A model generated the notes under the pieces. The model searched no databases. It had not been told where the DNA came from and saw nothing but the letters and a program-made list of their open reading frames with translations. A stretch of 64,000 nt of DNA from Pedobacter xixiisoli. GTDB lineage: Bacteria > Bacteroidota > Bacteroidia > Sphingobacteriales > Sphingobacteriaceae. Below, in pieces: positions 56,164 through 64,000 of the stretch (within the stretch, counting starts at the first letter, position 1; every line of letters starts with the position of its first letter). The translations under genes were made by a program, and so were the position numbers. Where the stretch lies: assembly GCF_900215335.1 (NCBI RefSeq), contig NZ_OCMT01000003.1, positions 186,001 to 250,000 on the forward strand, read 5' to 3'.

Positions 56164-57093
56164 ATGAACAAAAAGATATTAATTGTAGATGATCTACATC
56201 CATTTTTTAAAGAAAGAGCAGCAGCTTTAGGTTACGATATAGATGATAGACCTGAAATTACCAGAGCTGAAACTTTAGCTGCTGTGGCAGATTACGATGG
56301 CATTGCTGTACGAACCAAATTTAGGATAGACAAAGAAATTTTTGATGTAGCTCCGAAATTGAAATTTGTGGCAAGAGCTGGTGCAGGATTGGATAACATT
56401 GATATCGACATTGCGAAAGAGAAAGGCATTGCACTTTTGGCTGCTAACGAAGGTAATATGGATGCTGTTGGCGAACATGCCGTTGGTTTGCTATTATCGC
56501 TGATGAACAACTTCCGCAAAGCGGATTTAGAAATTAGAAATGGTGCTTGGGATAGGGAAGGCAACCGAGGGTACGAACTGAAAGGGAAGACCGTAGGTAT
56601 TATTGGCTATGGTTTTATGGGGCAAAGTTTTGCTCGCAAACTTTCGGGCTTTGGTGTAAATGTAATTGCCTACGATAAATATAAAGCTGGTTTTAGTGAT
56701 GAATTTGCTAGAGAAGTGAGTATGGAAGAAATTGTTAAGCATAGCGATGTACTAAGCTTACATATCCCTTTGACTAGGGAAACCAAACAGATGGTTGACG
56801 ATGAATATTTCTTTCATTTTAAGAAACCTATCTTTTTTATCAATACAGCTAGGGGAGAAATTGTAAATACCAAAGCCGTACTGAATAATATTGCAAATCA
56901 AAAGATTTTAGGTGCAGGATTAGATGTTTTGGAGAAGGAGAAATTTCCAACATTGGTTGAGCAAGAATGGTATGACGCCTTGAAAACCAACGAGAAAGTA
57001 ATTTTAACACCCCACGTTGCTGGCTGGACTTTCGACTCTTACCGTAAAATTTCTGAGGTTTTGGCGGATAAGTTGGCTAAAATCAGCGGATAA
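56164..57093 (+). CDS. D-2-hydroxyacid dehydrogenase (phosphoglycerate-dehydrogenase-like)
   Basis: 309 residues. NAD site GIIGYGFMGQSFA, catalytic Arg in NTARGEIV, Glu in LDVLEKEK and His in TPHVAG. It lacks the C-terminal ACT domain of SerA. It could be a serA-like enzyme or another hydroxyacid dehydrogenase. It starts 4 bp after the S41 gene. Confidence 0.88.
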   Translation: MNKKILIVDDLHPFFKERAAALGYDIDDRPEITRAETLAAVADYDGIAVRTKFRIDKEIFDVAPKLKFVARAGAGLDNIDIDIAKEKGIALLAANEGNMDAVGEHAVGLLLSLMNNFRKADLEIRNGAWDREGNRGYELKGKTVGIIGYGFMGQSFARKLSGFGVNVIAYDKYKAGFSDEFAREVSMEEIVKHSDVLSLHIPLTRETKQMVDDEYFFHFKKPIFFINTARGEIVNTKAVLNNIANQKILGAGLDVLEKEKFPTLVEQEWYDALKTNEKVILTPHVAGWTFDSYRKISEVLADKLAKISG

Positions 57094-57187
57094 TTTTCTA
57101 AATTGCTGCTATAAACAAAACAATTTAAAGCAGAGGGATGAATGCGAGACTAGTCTCAAATCTCAGATCTCGATACTCATATCTATT

Positions 57188-57664
57188 ATGGCTAAGCAAC
57201 ATATTTACGAAACCAACTTGGTTTGGATGGGAAACAAGGGTTCGGGAACCATGGACTACCGTTCTTACGATAGAGATTTTACTGTGGAAATAGATGGTAA
57301 AGAGCCGCTTTCTGGTTCTTCGGATTCTATTTTTCTAGGAGATAAAACCAAATACAACCCTGAAGATTTGATGTTGACATCAGTTTCTTCTTGCCATATG
57401 TTATGGTTTTTGCACCTGTGCTCTAAAAATGGAATTGTGGTGATAGAATATAAAGATAGAGCAAAAGGGACGATGACCGAGAGTCCAGATGGCAGTGGTA
57501 AATTTACAGAGATTCTTTTACGCCCAGAGGTGGTAATTTCTAAGCCAGAAGATATTTCTTGGGCAAATTCCTTACACGCAGAAGCAAATAGAATGTGCTT
57601 TATTGCAAGCTCATTAAATTTTCCGGTAAAGCATAAAGCGGCTTGTACTGCTATTGGGGTGTAA
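57188..57664 (+). CDS. OsmC-family protein
   Basis: About 158 residues from MAKQHIYETNLVWMG; the longer frame from 57017 reads back into the dehydrogenase gene and is not used. Two Cys in the family places: SSCHMLWFLHLC and KHKAACTA. OsmC proteins reduce organic peroxides with such thiols. It is 94 bp downstream of the dehydrogenase gene. Confidence 0.86.
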   Translation: MAKQHIYETNLVWMGNKGSGTMDYRSYDRDFTVEIDGKEPLSGSSDSIFLGDKTKYNPEDLMLTSVSSCHMLWFLHLCSKNGIVVIEYKDRAKGTMTESPDGSGKFTEILLRPEVVISKPEDISWANSLHAEANRMCFIASSLNFPVKHKAACTAIGV

Positions 57665-57713
57665 GATTGCTTGTTTCCCGCTGATGTGCACAGATAAGAA
57701 AAACGCAGATTTT

Positions 57714-57760
57714 CGCAGATCTCACAAATTTAATCTGCGGTTAAATTTGTGAGATCTGCG
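57714..57760. repeat. Long perfect hairpin (20-bp arms)
   Basis: CGCAGATCTCACAAATTTAA and its exact reverse complement flank a 7-base loop. It has no T run. It lies in the 420-bp gap 57665-58085, which also holds a TGCTTCGACAAGCTCAGCATG piece (57824-57844) related to 44500-44555. Probably a dispersed repeat that can fold in RNA. Confidence 0.75.
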
Positions 57761-58014
57761 GGAGAAAATTGAGTTGCCTAAACCGGATTGAAACGGCGTG
57801 TTTTTTGTTGCTGATGCTTCGACAAGCTCAGCATGACACGATAACAAAAAAAAACAAAGTGTAAAGCAGGACTATCGGAACAGATAAAATGCAGGTTTTG
57901 CTTTTCAAAAAATAAGTACAATGATTTTGGTCACAGCCTTGCCAATTTGAACTAAATTTTGGTGCATTTATTTGCTTTTTTGGTTTAAGGCTTATATCTT
58001 CGTTTTTAACAGCG

Positions 58015-58058
58015 CAAGACTATGTGGGTTAATCCCTATGTAGTCTTGTTTGTTTTTT
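58015..58058 (+). promoter_or_regulatory. Terminator-like hairpin in the greA leader (possible attenuator)
   Basis: CAAGACTA (58015-58022) pairs with TAGTCTTG (58041-58048), with an inner GGG/CCC pair, and is followed by TTTGTTTTTT. It ends 27 bp before the greA ATG. Confidence 0.5.
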
Positions 58059-58085
58059 ATAGGACTAAAGAAAAGAAATAGCGCT

Positions 58086-58559
58086 ATGGCAGATATTACC
58101 TATTACACTAAAGAAGGGTTAGATAAACTTAAAGAAGAGTTACATCAGTTAAAAACTGAGGGAAGAGCTTCGATTGCAAAAGCGATTGCAGAGGCTCGTG
58201 ATAAAGGCGATTTATCGGAAAATGCAGAGTACGATGCGGCTAAAGAAGCACAAGGTTTGCATGAGGCCAAAATTGCGAAATTAACGGTTGTTTTAGCGAA
58301 CTCTAGGTTGTTAGACGAATCGAAATTGGATTTGACTAAAGTGTTGGCGCTTTCTATCGTTAAAATCAAGAATGTAAAGAATGGTGCTGCCATGACTTAC
58401 CAATTGGTTGCTGAAAGTGAAGCTGATTTGAAATCGGGAAAAATATCGGTAAAATCTCCTATTGCTCAAGGGTTATTGGGTAAATCGGTAGGTGATAAAA
58501 TTGAAATTGAAGTGCCAGCAGGCAAAATTGAATTCGAAATTCTGGAAATCTCTAGATAA
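58086..58559 (+). CDS. greA: Transcription elongation factor GreA
   Basis: 157 residues from MADITYYTKEGL at 58086 (the frame extends 12 codons upstream into the leader). Coiled coil with GDLSENAEYDAAKEAQG, the acidic tip that rescues stalled RNA polymerase, then an FKBP-like C-terminal domain ending VGDKIEIEVPAG. Standard length. Confidence 0.96.
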   Translation: MADITYYTKEGLDKLKEELHQLKTEGRASIAKAIAEARDKGDLSENAEYDAAKEAQGLHEAKIAKLTVVLANSRLLDESKLDLTKVLALSIVKIKNVKNGAAMTYQLVAESEADLKSGKISVKSPIAQGLLGKSVGDKIEIEVPAGKIEFEILEISR

Positions 58560-58640
58560 TAACTACGTTACGAGTTACGGGTTACGAGTTGTAAGTTTTA
58601 CAGCCTAGCCCGTAACAGGTAACTCATAACCAGTAACCAC

Positions 58641-59033
58641 ATGAGTAGCATTTTCTCTAAAATAGTAGCAGGCGATATCCCAGCGCATAAAGTGGCTGAA
58701 ACGGAAGATTTTTTAGCATTTCTGGATATCAGTCCTTTGGTTTACGGGCATGTTTTAGTGATACCGAAAAAGGAAGTAGATTATATTTTTGATATCGAAG
58801 ATGACTTGTACCAAGGCTTGATGTTGTTTGCGAAGAAAGTTGCTGCTGGCATTAAGAAAGCCTATCCTTGCGATAGGGTTGGCGTGGCGGTGATTGGTTT
58901 AGAAGTACCACATGCGCATGTCCATCTGATTCCTATCCATACCATGAACGACATGAACTTTGCTAATCCGAAGTTGAAACTGAGCCAAGAGGAATTGGCG
59001 GAGGTTGCTGCGAAGATTAAGGCGGAACTTTAA
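58641..59033 (+). CDS. HIT-family hydrolase
   Basis: 130 residues. SIFSKIVAGDIPAHKV start and HAHVHLIPI carry the His triad. Nucleoside phosphoramidase/HINT type. The gap to greA (58560-58640) is a string of GTTACGAGTTACGGGTTACGAGTT-like repeats. Confidence 0.93.
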   Translation: MSSIFSKIVAGDIPAHKVAETEDFLAFLDISPLVYGHVLVIPKKEVDYIFDIEDDLYQGLMLFAKKVAAGIKKAYPCDRVGVAVIGLEVPHAHVHLIPIHTMNDMNFANPKLKLSQEELAEVAAKIKAEL

Positions 59034-59106
59034 GTCTAAAGTAAAAATTAGAAAGTGAAAAGTTTGAACTCGCAAATTTTCTCTTTCAAACTTCCCGACT
59101 TTCTGT

Positions 59107-59433
59107 CTATTTCAACTTTTCATTGTTTTGGTGTCTTTCCGCATCGCGGATGGATTTTTTCTCCAAGTTTTTTACCAATGCTTCATCTAGATTGATGCCT
59201 GTTTGATTGGCCAAGCACATCAGTACAAAAAGTACATCGGCCATTTCATCGGCTAGGTTTACTTCTTCATCACTTTTCTTGAAAGATTGTTCACCATATT
59301 TACGGGCCATAATGCGGGCAACTTCGCCTACCTCTTCCATTAAAATAGCGGTGTTGGTTAACTCGTTAAAATAACGGATGCCGGTAGTATTGATCCAACG
59401 GTCTATGGTTTCTTGTGCTTCGGTAATGGTCAT
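59107..59433 (-). CDS. MazG-like nucleotide pyrophosphohydrolase
   Basis: About 108 residues from MTITEAQETIDRW. Metal-binding EEVGEVARIMAR and ADEMADVLFVLM pairs match the MazG / all-alpha NTP-PPase fold. House-cleaning of NTPs. Confidence 0.88.
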   Translation of the reverse strand: MTITEAQETIDRWINTTGIRYFNELTNTAILMEEVGEVARIMARKYGEQSFKKSDEEVNLADEMADVLFVLMCLANQTGINLDEALVKNLEKKSIRDAERHQNNEKLK

Positions 59434-59519
59434 GAGGTAAAGATAAGGATTGAAATAATATCCAATGGAACAATAATCAATTTCCAAACAACGAAAAAAC
59501 TAATAAACCAAACAACTAA

Positions 59520-60521
59520 CTAAATCATCATCAATAGCTCCATTGCTTCCAGTTCAAAGCCCACTGAAAAGTAAGTGCCAAAGAAAATCTTTGTTGCTTT
59601 TAAGGTTTGTGGTAAATAGCCGAAGAATTTTTTGAATGCATTTGTAAAATGGGTGGCATGTTTGTAGCCCACCACCTCAGAAATTTCTGTAATTCTGTAT
59701 TTACCTGTAAGCAGCATTTCTTTCGCTTTTTCCATTTTGCAAGAAATCATGTGACCGAAAACTGTACAGCCAAATAGTAGTTTGAAATGCTTTTTTAAAT
59801 ATTGCTCGTTGGTACCGGCAGCTCTAGCTAAGGAAGAAATGCTGGGAGAGTTGCTCAAATCACTTTCTATCAGCTCTCTTACCAATATCATTTTTTCTAC
59901 TTCTATTGCTTTTAACGTAGATGGAATGATTTTTTCTTCTTCGTATTGCGCTAATTGAAGACTAAGTAGCTCGATAATCTTTGCTTTAGTGTACAGGTTT
60001 TTGAGGTTTCTGCCAAAATCGCAATTTTCTATCTCAGTTACAATGCTCTTTAATTTAGGGCTTAGGTGCAGGTTGTTCTGAAACAGTTTTCCAATTCCAA
60101 TTAAGTTGTACAGAGGAACGCCGTAATCTCTAGACATGTACTGAAGGAAAAACTTTTCTCCGAGGTAGATGTGTATCAAGTCGCAATCTTCGGTGTTGAT
60201 AATGGTAGTGGTTTCTTCTTTGGGTAGATATAAAATGTTGTATTCTGCTTGTTTAAATATAGCTGGTTTCCTTTGTGCTGAGTTATTGAAGTTGCTACTT
60301 CCTTTGATACAGAACTGAATCAGCAGTAGGTTTTGGTCGGCAGAAATGGTGATGGGATTGGTGCCTATTTCTTCGGCCAAAAACTTCTTGAATAGAAATT
60401 TATGGAGTTGTAAGTTTTTTAAAACAGGCTGTGTTTCAGTACTGTCTGCTGTTGCAGGAATACTTAAACTAAGCGCTGTCGCTTTTTCTTTTTGCGTCGG
60501 TAAATTTTCGTATGATGTCAT
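59520..60521 (-). CDS. AraC-family transcription regulator
   Basis: 333 residues. The C-terminal ~100 hold two helix-turn-helix units: SISSLARAAGTNEQYLKKHFK and YRITEISEVVGYKHATHFTNAFKKFFG. The N-terminal ~220 are a sensor of unknown ligand. It is divergent from the TonB-dependent receptor gene, and such pairs in Bacteroidota often form siderophore-uptake units. It likely controls the receptor. Confidence 0.88.
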   Translation of the reverse strand: MTSYENLPTQKEKATALSLSIPATADSTETQPVLKNLQLHKFLFKKFLAEEIGTNPITISADQNLLLIQFCIKGSSNFNNSAQRKPAIFKQAEYNILYLPKEETTTIINTEDCDLIHIYLGEKFFLQYMSRDYGVPLYNLIGIGKLFQNNLHLSPKLKSIVTEIENCDFGRNLKNLYTKAKIIELLSLQLAQYEEEKIIPSTLKAIEVEKMILVRELIESDLSNSPSISSLARAAGTNEQYLKKHFKLLFGCTVFGHMISCKMEKAKEMLLTGKYRITEISEVVGYKHATHFTNAFKKFFGYLPQTLKATKIFFGTYFSVGFELEAMELLMMI

Positions 60522-60542
60522 TCCTTAAAAAACGCTGGCTAC

Positions 60543-60550
60543 TATATTTG
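60543..60550 (+). promoter_or_regulatory. -7 promoter box of the TonB-dependent receptor
   Basis: TATATTTG matches TAnnTTTG. It lies in the 88-bp gap between the AraC and receptor genes, 60 bp before the ATG at 60610. No clear -33 TTG. Confidence 0.45.
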
Positions 60551-60609
60551 CCGCAATTTACATTTATTTAGACTTCTTCTAAATAAAAATATGAAAATTA
60601 TTAAGGAAG

Positions 60610-63057
60610 ATGAAGCATTTTTTACTCTCGCTATTATTTACGGTAGCACTCAACTCTATTGTTAACGCTCAAACAGGGAATATTTCTGGCAAAATTACGA
60701 TGGATAACGGTGAGTCAGTTGCAGGTGCAGTAGTGAATATCAAATCCTTAAATAAACAAACCATTACCGACGAAAAAGGAAACTATGCTATAAAAGGTAT
60801 TGCTTACGGCAGTTATACTTTGGAAGTAGGTTCTATGGAGATTTTGACTAAAAAACAGCAAATCACTATAAATAAAGCGGAAAATACGATTAACGTTTCA
60901 GCTAAAGCTAGAGAAAAAAGCGATTTGCAAGAAGTTACTGTTCAGGGAAAAACAGAAAAGAAGAAGATGGAGACTAGCGGTTTTGCTGTGGCTATTATCG
61001 AAACTAAAGAAGCTTCCCTAAGAAACTTAACTACAAATGAGCTTTTGGATAGATCTGTAGGTGTTCGTGTGAGACAAAACGGAGGTGAAGGTTCTCCTAT
61101 CGAATATAACTTGAACGGCATGTCCGGAAGTACCATAGGCCTGTTTTTGGACGGTATCGAGATTTCTACATATGGCTCGTCTTTCAACTTAAATAATATA
61201 CCGCCATCAATGATTGAGCGCATTGAAGTTTACAAAGGGGTATTGCCGTCTCATTTAAGTGGGAATTATATTGGCGGGGCCATCAATGTCATTATGAAAA
61301 AAGATGCTTCGGCAAATAATATTACTGCGTCGGCATCTTACGGATCATTTAATACGTACAGAGGAGATATTAGTGGTTTATATAGAAATCCTAAAAATGG
61401 TTTAACTGTTCGTGCATCAGGTTTCTTTAGCCATTCTGATAATGATTATGAGATGTGGGGTAAGTTTTCTAAATACACGTTACCAGGACTTAAAGTGAGA
61501 AGGTATTACAGGACGAAACGACCAAATGATAAATTTGAAACTGTGGGTGGAAGATTTGAATTTGGTTTTTCTGATGTGAAATGGGCCGATCAGTTTTTTA
61601 TAGGTTATAATGTTTCAGATACTTACAAAGAGATTCCCCATGGTTTAACAATGACTAAACCATACTTTGGTAGATTTAATGAATACCAAGCGCATGTTGT
61701 TAGTTTAAACTATAGCAAGAATAATTTATTTGTTGATGGTTTGTCGTTAAATGTAAATGCGGTACATAGTAGGCGTAGTACTTATTTGCAAGATACTGTT
61801 AGCTTAAAATACAATTGGGATGGGACTTTGCTAGTGAAGAATGCAGAAGGGCCACCTGAAACATTTGGCTACGAACCAGGAATGGGACAACAAGGGGAGG
61901 CCGTGATCAGCAATATCGATAGAACAATTTCTAATATTCGCTCAAACTTATCTTATATGATAGTATCTGGCCATCGTATTTCATTGAATCACAAATTCGA
62001 AAACTCTGACAGAAATGATCAAGATTTATTAAGGCCAGCAAGAAGTAAATGGATTACATTAAATGATCTAACAACTAATATCTGGGCAATGAACTACGAA
62101 GCAGAGATGCTAAAAGGAAGGTTAAAGTCTAATGTTTTTGGGAAATATGCTATTTATCAAACTAACCAAACTATTCCTTTGGGCGAAACAAATGGTGTGA
62201 TATCCTATAACTACAACTCAACTAATCGTAATAATCAGGGCTTCGGGGGTACGTTATCTTATGAGGCTGTAAATAATGGTTTCGTAATTGTTTCTGCGGA
62301 GAAATCTTTTATTATGCCTACCGATCGCCATATCTATGGTGAGCCGGAAAATAATTTACTGCCTAATGCGGATATCTTGCCAGAATTGGCCATCAATTAT
62401 AACGTAGGTGCTCGTTATGGATTCCAACCTGCCACTAAACATAAAATTAACTTATATGGTAATATGTTTTGGAGAAATGGTTACGATAAAATTATTCAGC
62501 AAACTCGCACCGATGCTGTAATTGAGGGTCGCGAAAATCAAGTAGAAGATATACAGGTTACGCAATTTGTTAATTTGTCAAAAACACAATCTGTAGGTTT
62601 CGAAGCAGAGATTAACTATATCTACGATAATAGGTTAAACGCAATGGTGAATTTTTCAAAATTTAATTCCCTATTTAAAGTAGTGTCAGATGAAAATGGA
62701 AACCCACACAGTTTGTATAATGCGCAAGTACCTAATGAGCCTTTTTTCACTGTAAATGCAAACATACAGTATAGGTTTAAAAATATTTTTCAAAAGAATT
62801 CTAACCTGAATGTTTATTACAATTCGGGCTATGTTGCTCCATTTAGTACCATATGGATAGAATCTGAGTGGTTTACCACGCCAACTCAATTTACACATGA
62901 TTTAGGTGCTAGTTATCGTTTTCCGAGTGGGAAATTAGTTGCCAGTCTAGATGCTAAAAATATACTCAATGGGGAGATATATGACAATTTCGGGGTACAA
63001 AAACCAGGGAGAGCTTTTTATATCAAACTTAACTATACCATAAATAATTTTAAATAA
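60610..63057 (+). CDS. TonB-dependent outer-membrane receptor
   Basis: 815 residues. Signal peptide (MKHFLLSLLFTVALNSIVNAQ), carboxypeptidase-regulatory-like domain (GNISGKITMDNGESVAGAVV), plug (NELLDRSVGVRVRQNGGEGS; IERIEVYKGVLPSHL), and a barrel ending ...YIKLNYTINNF. No SusD-like gene follows. The size, AraC partner and lipoprotein neighbour point to iron or siderophore uptake rather than glycan import, though the ligand is unknown. Confidence 0.92.
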   Translation: MKHFLLSLLFTVALNSIVNAQTGNISGKITMDNGESVAGAVVNIKSLNKQTITDEKGNYAIKGIAYGSYTLEVGSMEILTKKQQITINKAENTINVSAKAREKSDLQEVTVQGKTEKKKMETSGFAVAIIETKEASLRNLTTNELLDRSVGVRVRQNGGEGSPIEYNLNGMSGSTIGLFLDGIEISTYGSSFNLNNIPPSMIERIEVYKGVLPSHLSGNYIGGAINVIMKKDASANNITASASYGSFNTYRGDISGLYRNPKNGLTVRASGFFSHSDNDYEMWGKFSKYTLPGLKVRRYYRTKRPNDKFETVGGRFEFGFSDVKWADQFFIGYNVSDTYKEIPHGLTMTKPYFGRFNEYQAHVVSLNYSKNNLFVDGLSLNVNAVHSRRSTYLQDTVSLKYNWDGTLLVKNAEGPPETFGYEPGMGQQGEAVISNIDRTISNIRSNLSYMIVSGHRISLNHKFENSDRNDQDLLRPARSKWITLNDLTTNIWAMNYEAEMLKGRLKSNVFGKYAIYQTNQTIPLGETNGVISYNYNSTNRNNQGFGGTLSYEAVNNGFVIVSAEKSFIMPTDRHIYGEPENNLLPNADILPELAINYNVGARYGFQPATKHKINLYGNMFWRNGYDKIIQQTRTDAVIEGRENQVEDIQVTQFVNLSKTQSVGFEAEINYIYDNRLNAMVNFSKFNSLFKVVSDENGNPHSLYNAQVPNEPFFTVNANIQYRFKNIFQKNSNLNVYYNSGYVAPFSTIWIESEWFTTPTQFTHDLGASYRFPSGKLVASLDAKNILNGEIYDNFGVQKPGRAFYIKLNYTINNFK

Positions 63058-63065
63058 GTAAGAAA

Positions 63066-64000
63066 ATGAGAACTAGTTTTATTAAGACAGCATTGTTTGG
63101 GTCTGTATTAGCATTTAGTGCTTTAACCGGTTGTAAAAAAAGCGGAGATTCTGGAGAGATACCGGTTTCTGGTCCAGATGTTTGGGAAAGAAAATTTATT
63201 ACATTAACGGGGGCCTTCCCTGATGCTGAAACTGCCACGGCTGGAAATGGTGGTACTATGGCATATGCAATAACCCTTGCAGAAGCTGCGAATCCAAATT
63301 TTGAAGTTAATGTTTTTAGCCAAGGTTATGGCTTAAGATCTCAGCGTACAGCACGTGTACAAGGCTCTATAAATGGTAATTTCTTATATAATATCCAATA
63401 TACGGGTGCCGATGGCGGTATTTTTAATAAATATAAGGTTGAAGGACAAAAAAACTTCATAGATACTCGTGAAGAAGTGAATACTGAACCTATTTTAGGC
63501 ACTTCTCCGCGTTGGGTGGTTGCTGCAGAAGGTATTGGTGTAGGAGTGTCAGCATCTACAAAAGTAAAAACCGTAGATAATAAAGAAGGTGCTGGAGCAA
63601 TTTTTGAAAACATCACTAGTACGGCAAAAATTGCTGTAATTAATCTAAACGATCCAAGAGTTTCTCGCCAAGCAGAGTTCACTATTCCTTTTACAGAAGC
63701 ACAAACAAAAGACGGATATCAAATTGGGCGTATTGATATGCCGATCTTAAATGCAGCTAAAACTAAATTGTTTATTGGTTGTAATTTATCGAGAACAGAT
63801 GTAACCAAGCCTTCTACTGTTAATAATTCTGGTGCTCAAACTTGGTCATCGGCTGCAAGTACGTTGGGTACTGTTACGTTGGTGGTGGATTATCCTTCGT
63901 TGGCAAATCCTAAATTAATTTATTCTACACAAAGTAATTTTGGAAATAATGGATATCGTACAATGATTCAGCATTTAGGCACGGATGGACATATTTATCA
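63066..64000 (+). CDS. Lipoprotein, possibly DUF4374-like (3' end outside window)
   Basis: The frame is open from the ATG at 63066 to the window end (about 311 residues). The lipobox ends at Cys in LAFSALTGCKKS. The sequence is rich in beta and Gly/Asn/Thr (GGTMAYAITLAEAANPNFEVNVF). It begins 8 bp after the receptor stop. Lipoproteins after TonB receptors with PepSY proteins belong to DUF4374, and this fits, but I am not sure of the family. Confidence 0.6.
   Translation, partial: MRTSFIKTALFGSVLAFSALTGCKKSGDSGEIPVSGPDVWERKFITLTGAFPDAETATAGNGGTMAYAITLAEAANPNFEVNVFSQGYGLRSQRTARVQGSINGNFLYNIQYTGADGGIFNKYKVEGQKNFIDTREEVNTEPILGTSPRWVVAAEGIGVGVSASTKVKTVDNKEGAGAIFENITSTAKIAVINLNDPRVSRQAEFTIPFTEAQTKDGYQIGRIDMPILNAAKTKLFIGCNLSRTDVTKPSTVNNSGAQTWSSAASTLGTVTLVVDYPSLANPKLIYSTQSNFGNNGYRTMIQHLGTDGHIY

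Noticed and set aside
60610..64000. SusC/SusD polysaccharide-utilization pair
   Set aside because: The receptor is 815 residues, shorter than usual SusC, and the following lipoprotein is beta-rich, not the helical TPR type of SusD.

Overview
The window looks like a Bacteroidota chromosome, most likely a Sphingobacteriaceae / Pedobacter-type genome. The right third has housekeeping genes in an order familiar from that group (era, der, rsgA, accC-accB-fabH-plsX-rpmF-yceD, pdxA, rsmA, greA). Genes mostly lack strong Shine-Dalgarno sequences, and several start regions carry the Bacteroidota -7 promoter box TAnnTTTG. The species call is inference; no rRNA is present.

From the left edge to about 41.3 kb lies accessory DNA that I read as one integrated conjugative or mobilizable element. 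It runs up to the 3' end of a tRNA-Glu gene, next to a CTnDOT-like tyrosine integrase (39.9-41.1 kb). The left end of the element is not in the window. Its parts are: (a) 0-2.0 kb, the end of an HNH polymorphic toxin with a DUF4262 putative immunity gene and a lipoprotein; (b) 2.3-6.2 kb, a candidate oriT and a three-gene mobilization module (accessory protein, relaxase, VirD4-like coupling ATPase); (c) 6.5-13.1 kb, a same-strand run of DUF932, small unknown genes and the PRTRC genes E, C, F, B and ThiF, which together resemble a ubiquitin-like conjugation set (modifier with C-terminal Gly, E2-like Cys protein, E1-like ThiF); (d) 13.4-19.5 kb, an outer-membrane barrel and an SOS-like cassette in which SRAP and an XRE regulator diverge from dinB and a DnaE polymerase.

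A large serine recombinase (19.8-21.4 kb) separates this backbone from a dense defence island (21.5-38.8 kb). On the minus strand are a PD-(D/E)XK-like protein and a Septu-like ATPase/HNH pair. On the plus strand is an almost gapless run of Gabija (gajA, gajB), a protein with a HEPN-type Rx4H motif, an AlbA_2/Schlafen-like protein, and a complete four-gene Wadjet locus (jetA-jetD). This 12.2-kb run is the strongest candidate for an undescribed composite system. A decayed gene and degenerate repeats lie between it and the integrase.

From 41.35 kb on is core chromosome: tRNA-Glu and initiator tRNA-Met, two GTPases, a 1-kb intergenic stretch with a duplicated ~220-bp repeat, fatty-acid synthesis genes, and at the right edge an AraC regulator diverging from a TonB-dependent receptor and a lipoprotein cut by the window end.
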